Under the pieces are notes generated by a model. The model did not search any database. It was not told the DNA's origin and saw only the letters and a program-made list of their open reading frames with translations. Positions 5,174 through 6,158 of a stretch of 6,158 bases of DNA are shown here, in pieces (the first letter of the stretch is position 1; each line of letters starts with the position of its first letter). The translations under genes and the position numbers were made by a program. Origin of the DNA: Chitinophagaceae bacterium (GTDB lineage Bacteria; Bacteroidota; Bacteroidia; Chitinophagales; Chitinophagaceae); the NCBI GenBank assembly GCA_023251285.1, contig JAHEZB010000149.1, positions 1 to 6,158 of the forward strand. Direction: 5' to 3'.

Positions 5174-6158
5174 ATGAAAATTGAAAGATTAACAATTTCT
5201 AATTTTAGAGGCATAAAAAATGCTCAAATTCTCTTTCATGGTCATACCGTTTTAATCGGGGATAACAATGCTGGTAAATCTACAATTCTCGAATCTATTG
5301 ATTTGGTTTTGGGGCCAGATAGGCTGTCACGAGTACCAGTAATCAATGAACACGATTTCTATAACGGAAAGTACTTGGGAGAAGAGCAAAATGCCATTAA
5401 AATTCAAATAGAGGTTATTGTTGGCAATTTGTCAAAGAAACAAAAGAGAAAGTTTGCGAACAATATTGAATTTTGGGATAGCGACAAATGTGAATTGATT
5501 GAATCACCTCCAATAAATCAAATCGAATCAAAGACAGTAGACGAAGTAATTCGCGTAGCTTTTACTGGATTTTATGATTCAGAAGAGGATGATTTTACAG
5601 GTGAAACGTTTTTTTGTTCGCCAGTTGGTACCAAAAGTAAATTTACCAAATCCGATAAAAGAGATTGCGGCTTTTTATATTTACGAGCACTTAGGACTGG
5701 TAATCGTGCTTTAAGCTTAGAAAGAGGTTCACTGTTGGATATTATTCTAAAAATTCAGGAACTACGACCCCAGATGTGGGAGAACATCCTCAATCAATTG
5801 CGAGAGACCGAGGTGAAGTCCGGTAAAGACGATGAAGTAAATAAAATTTTATCGGAAGTGCAAACAGCTTTACAACAATTTGTCCCGGTGGATTGGGGTT
5901 CACAACCTCACCTCAAAGTTTCGAACTTGACCAGAGAACATCTTCGCAAAACGCTGGTTGTGTTTATGTCTACAGGAGTTGACGGTTATTCTGTTCCTTT
6001 TAATCATCAAGGTACTGGTACAATCAACACAATGGTACTAGCCTTACTTTCTATGATTGCTGAATTAAAGCTAAGTGTCATCTTTGCAATGGAAGAACCA
6101 GAGATTGCAATCCCTCCTTATACTCAGAAAAGGATAGTTGATAGCATTAGAAATAAAT
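5174..6158 (+). CDS. OLD-family ATP-dependent endonuclease (AAA/ABC ATPase), 3'-truncated by the window edge
   Basis: This is the N-terminal ATPase part of an overcoming-lysogenization-defect (OLD) nuclease, a family that couples an ABC/SMC-type ATPase to a C-terminal TOPRIM nuclease and often acts in phage defence. The frame is open from the ATG at 5174 to the edge, 328 codons. It begins MKIERLTISNFRGIKNAQI, the classic RecF/OLD opening. Walker A is GDNNAGKST (29-37). The signature-like 'NHQGTGTINT' is at 277-286, and the Walker B region VIFAMEEPE at 302-310 has the EE typical of OLD proteins. 'LGPDRLSRVPVINEHDFY' and 'LRTGNRALSLERGSLLDI' match a widespread ATP-dependent nuclease subfamily I recall. 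The TOPRIM domain would lie beyond the window. It starts 54 bp after the endonuclease, with no clear promoter or strong terminator between, so co-transcription is possible. A GajA-type role cannot be judged without the next gene. Confidence 0.88.
   Translation, partial: MKIERLTISNFRGIKNAQILFHGHTVLIGDNNAGKSTILESIDLVLGPDRLSRVPVINEHDFYNGKYLGEEQNAIKIQIEVIVGNLSKKQKRKFANNIEFWDSDKCELIESPPINQIESKTVDEVIRVAFTGFYDSEEDDFTGETFFCSPVGTKSKFTKSDKRDCGFLYLRALRTGNRALSLERGSLLDIILKIQELRPQMWENILNQLRETEVKSGKDDEVNKILSEVQTALQQFVPVDWGSQPHLKVSNLTREHLRKTLVVFMSTGVDGYSVPFNHQGTGTINTMVLALLSMIAELKLSVIFAMEEPEIAIPPYTQKRIVDSIRNK

Noticed and set aside
5174..6158. Naming the OLD protein GajA of a Gabija system
   Set aside because: The C-terminal half and any UvrD-like partner are outside the window, so the subtype cannot be decided.

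Overview
The window looks like part of a Bacteroidota chromosome, possibly a Chitinophaga-like relative. The evidence is indirect. Two genes carry a TAnnTTTG-like promoter box just before the ATG, which is the Bacteroidota -7 element. There are no convincing Shine-Dalgarno sequences. A helix-turn-helix remnant resembles the small DNA-binding proteins common on Bacteroidota mobile elements. No rRNA or other taxonomic marker is present, so this placement is an inference.

Layout. (1) Positions 1-986 hold the C-terminal two thirds or so of a DHA2-type drug/H+ antiporter that starts before the window. (2) Positions 987-1935 are a junk-like junction zone. It contains a cluster of hairpin-forming repeats (1117-1269), a minus-strand gene remnant (1280-1438) and a plus-strand HTH-protein remnant (1433-1765). 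(3) Positions 1936-5119 are a complete, compact, AT-richer restriction-modification cassette, all on the plus strand: Vsr mismatch endonuclease, XRE-family controller (C) protein, Dcm-like C5-cytosine methyltransferase, and an EcoRII-like type IIE restriction endonuclease. (4) Positions 5174-6158 are the first 328 codons of an OLD-family ATP-dependent nuclease running off the right edge.

How it works together. Methyltransferase and endonuclease both resemble the Dcm/EcoRII group, including the methyltransferase's target-recognition region and the endonuclease's effector and catalytic domains. The best prediction is therefore that both act on CCWGG or a close relative. Vsr fits, because it repairs the T:G mismatches left when 5-methylcytosine made by such an enzyme deaminates. 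The C gene has a dyad-symmetric candidate operator directly upstream, overlaps the methyltransferase start by 4 bp (ATGA), and the endonuclease follows 10 bp later. This suggests one C-M-R transcript that the C protein activates with delay, with vsr on its own promoter. The OLD-like nuclease downstream makes the stretch a small defence island.

I see no wholly new system. The notable points are the V-C-M-R arrangement around an EcoRII-type enzyme, the matching apparently leaderless promoters, the operator, the hairpin repeat family and the neighbouring OLD nuclease. Family assignments come from recognising motifs and from remembered homologues; no search or alignment was run.
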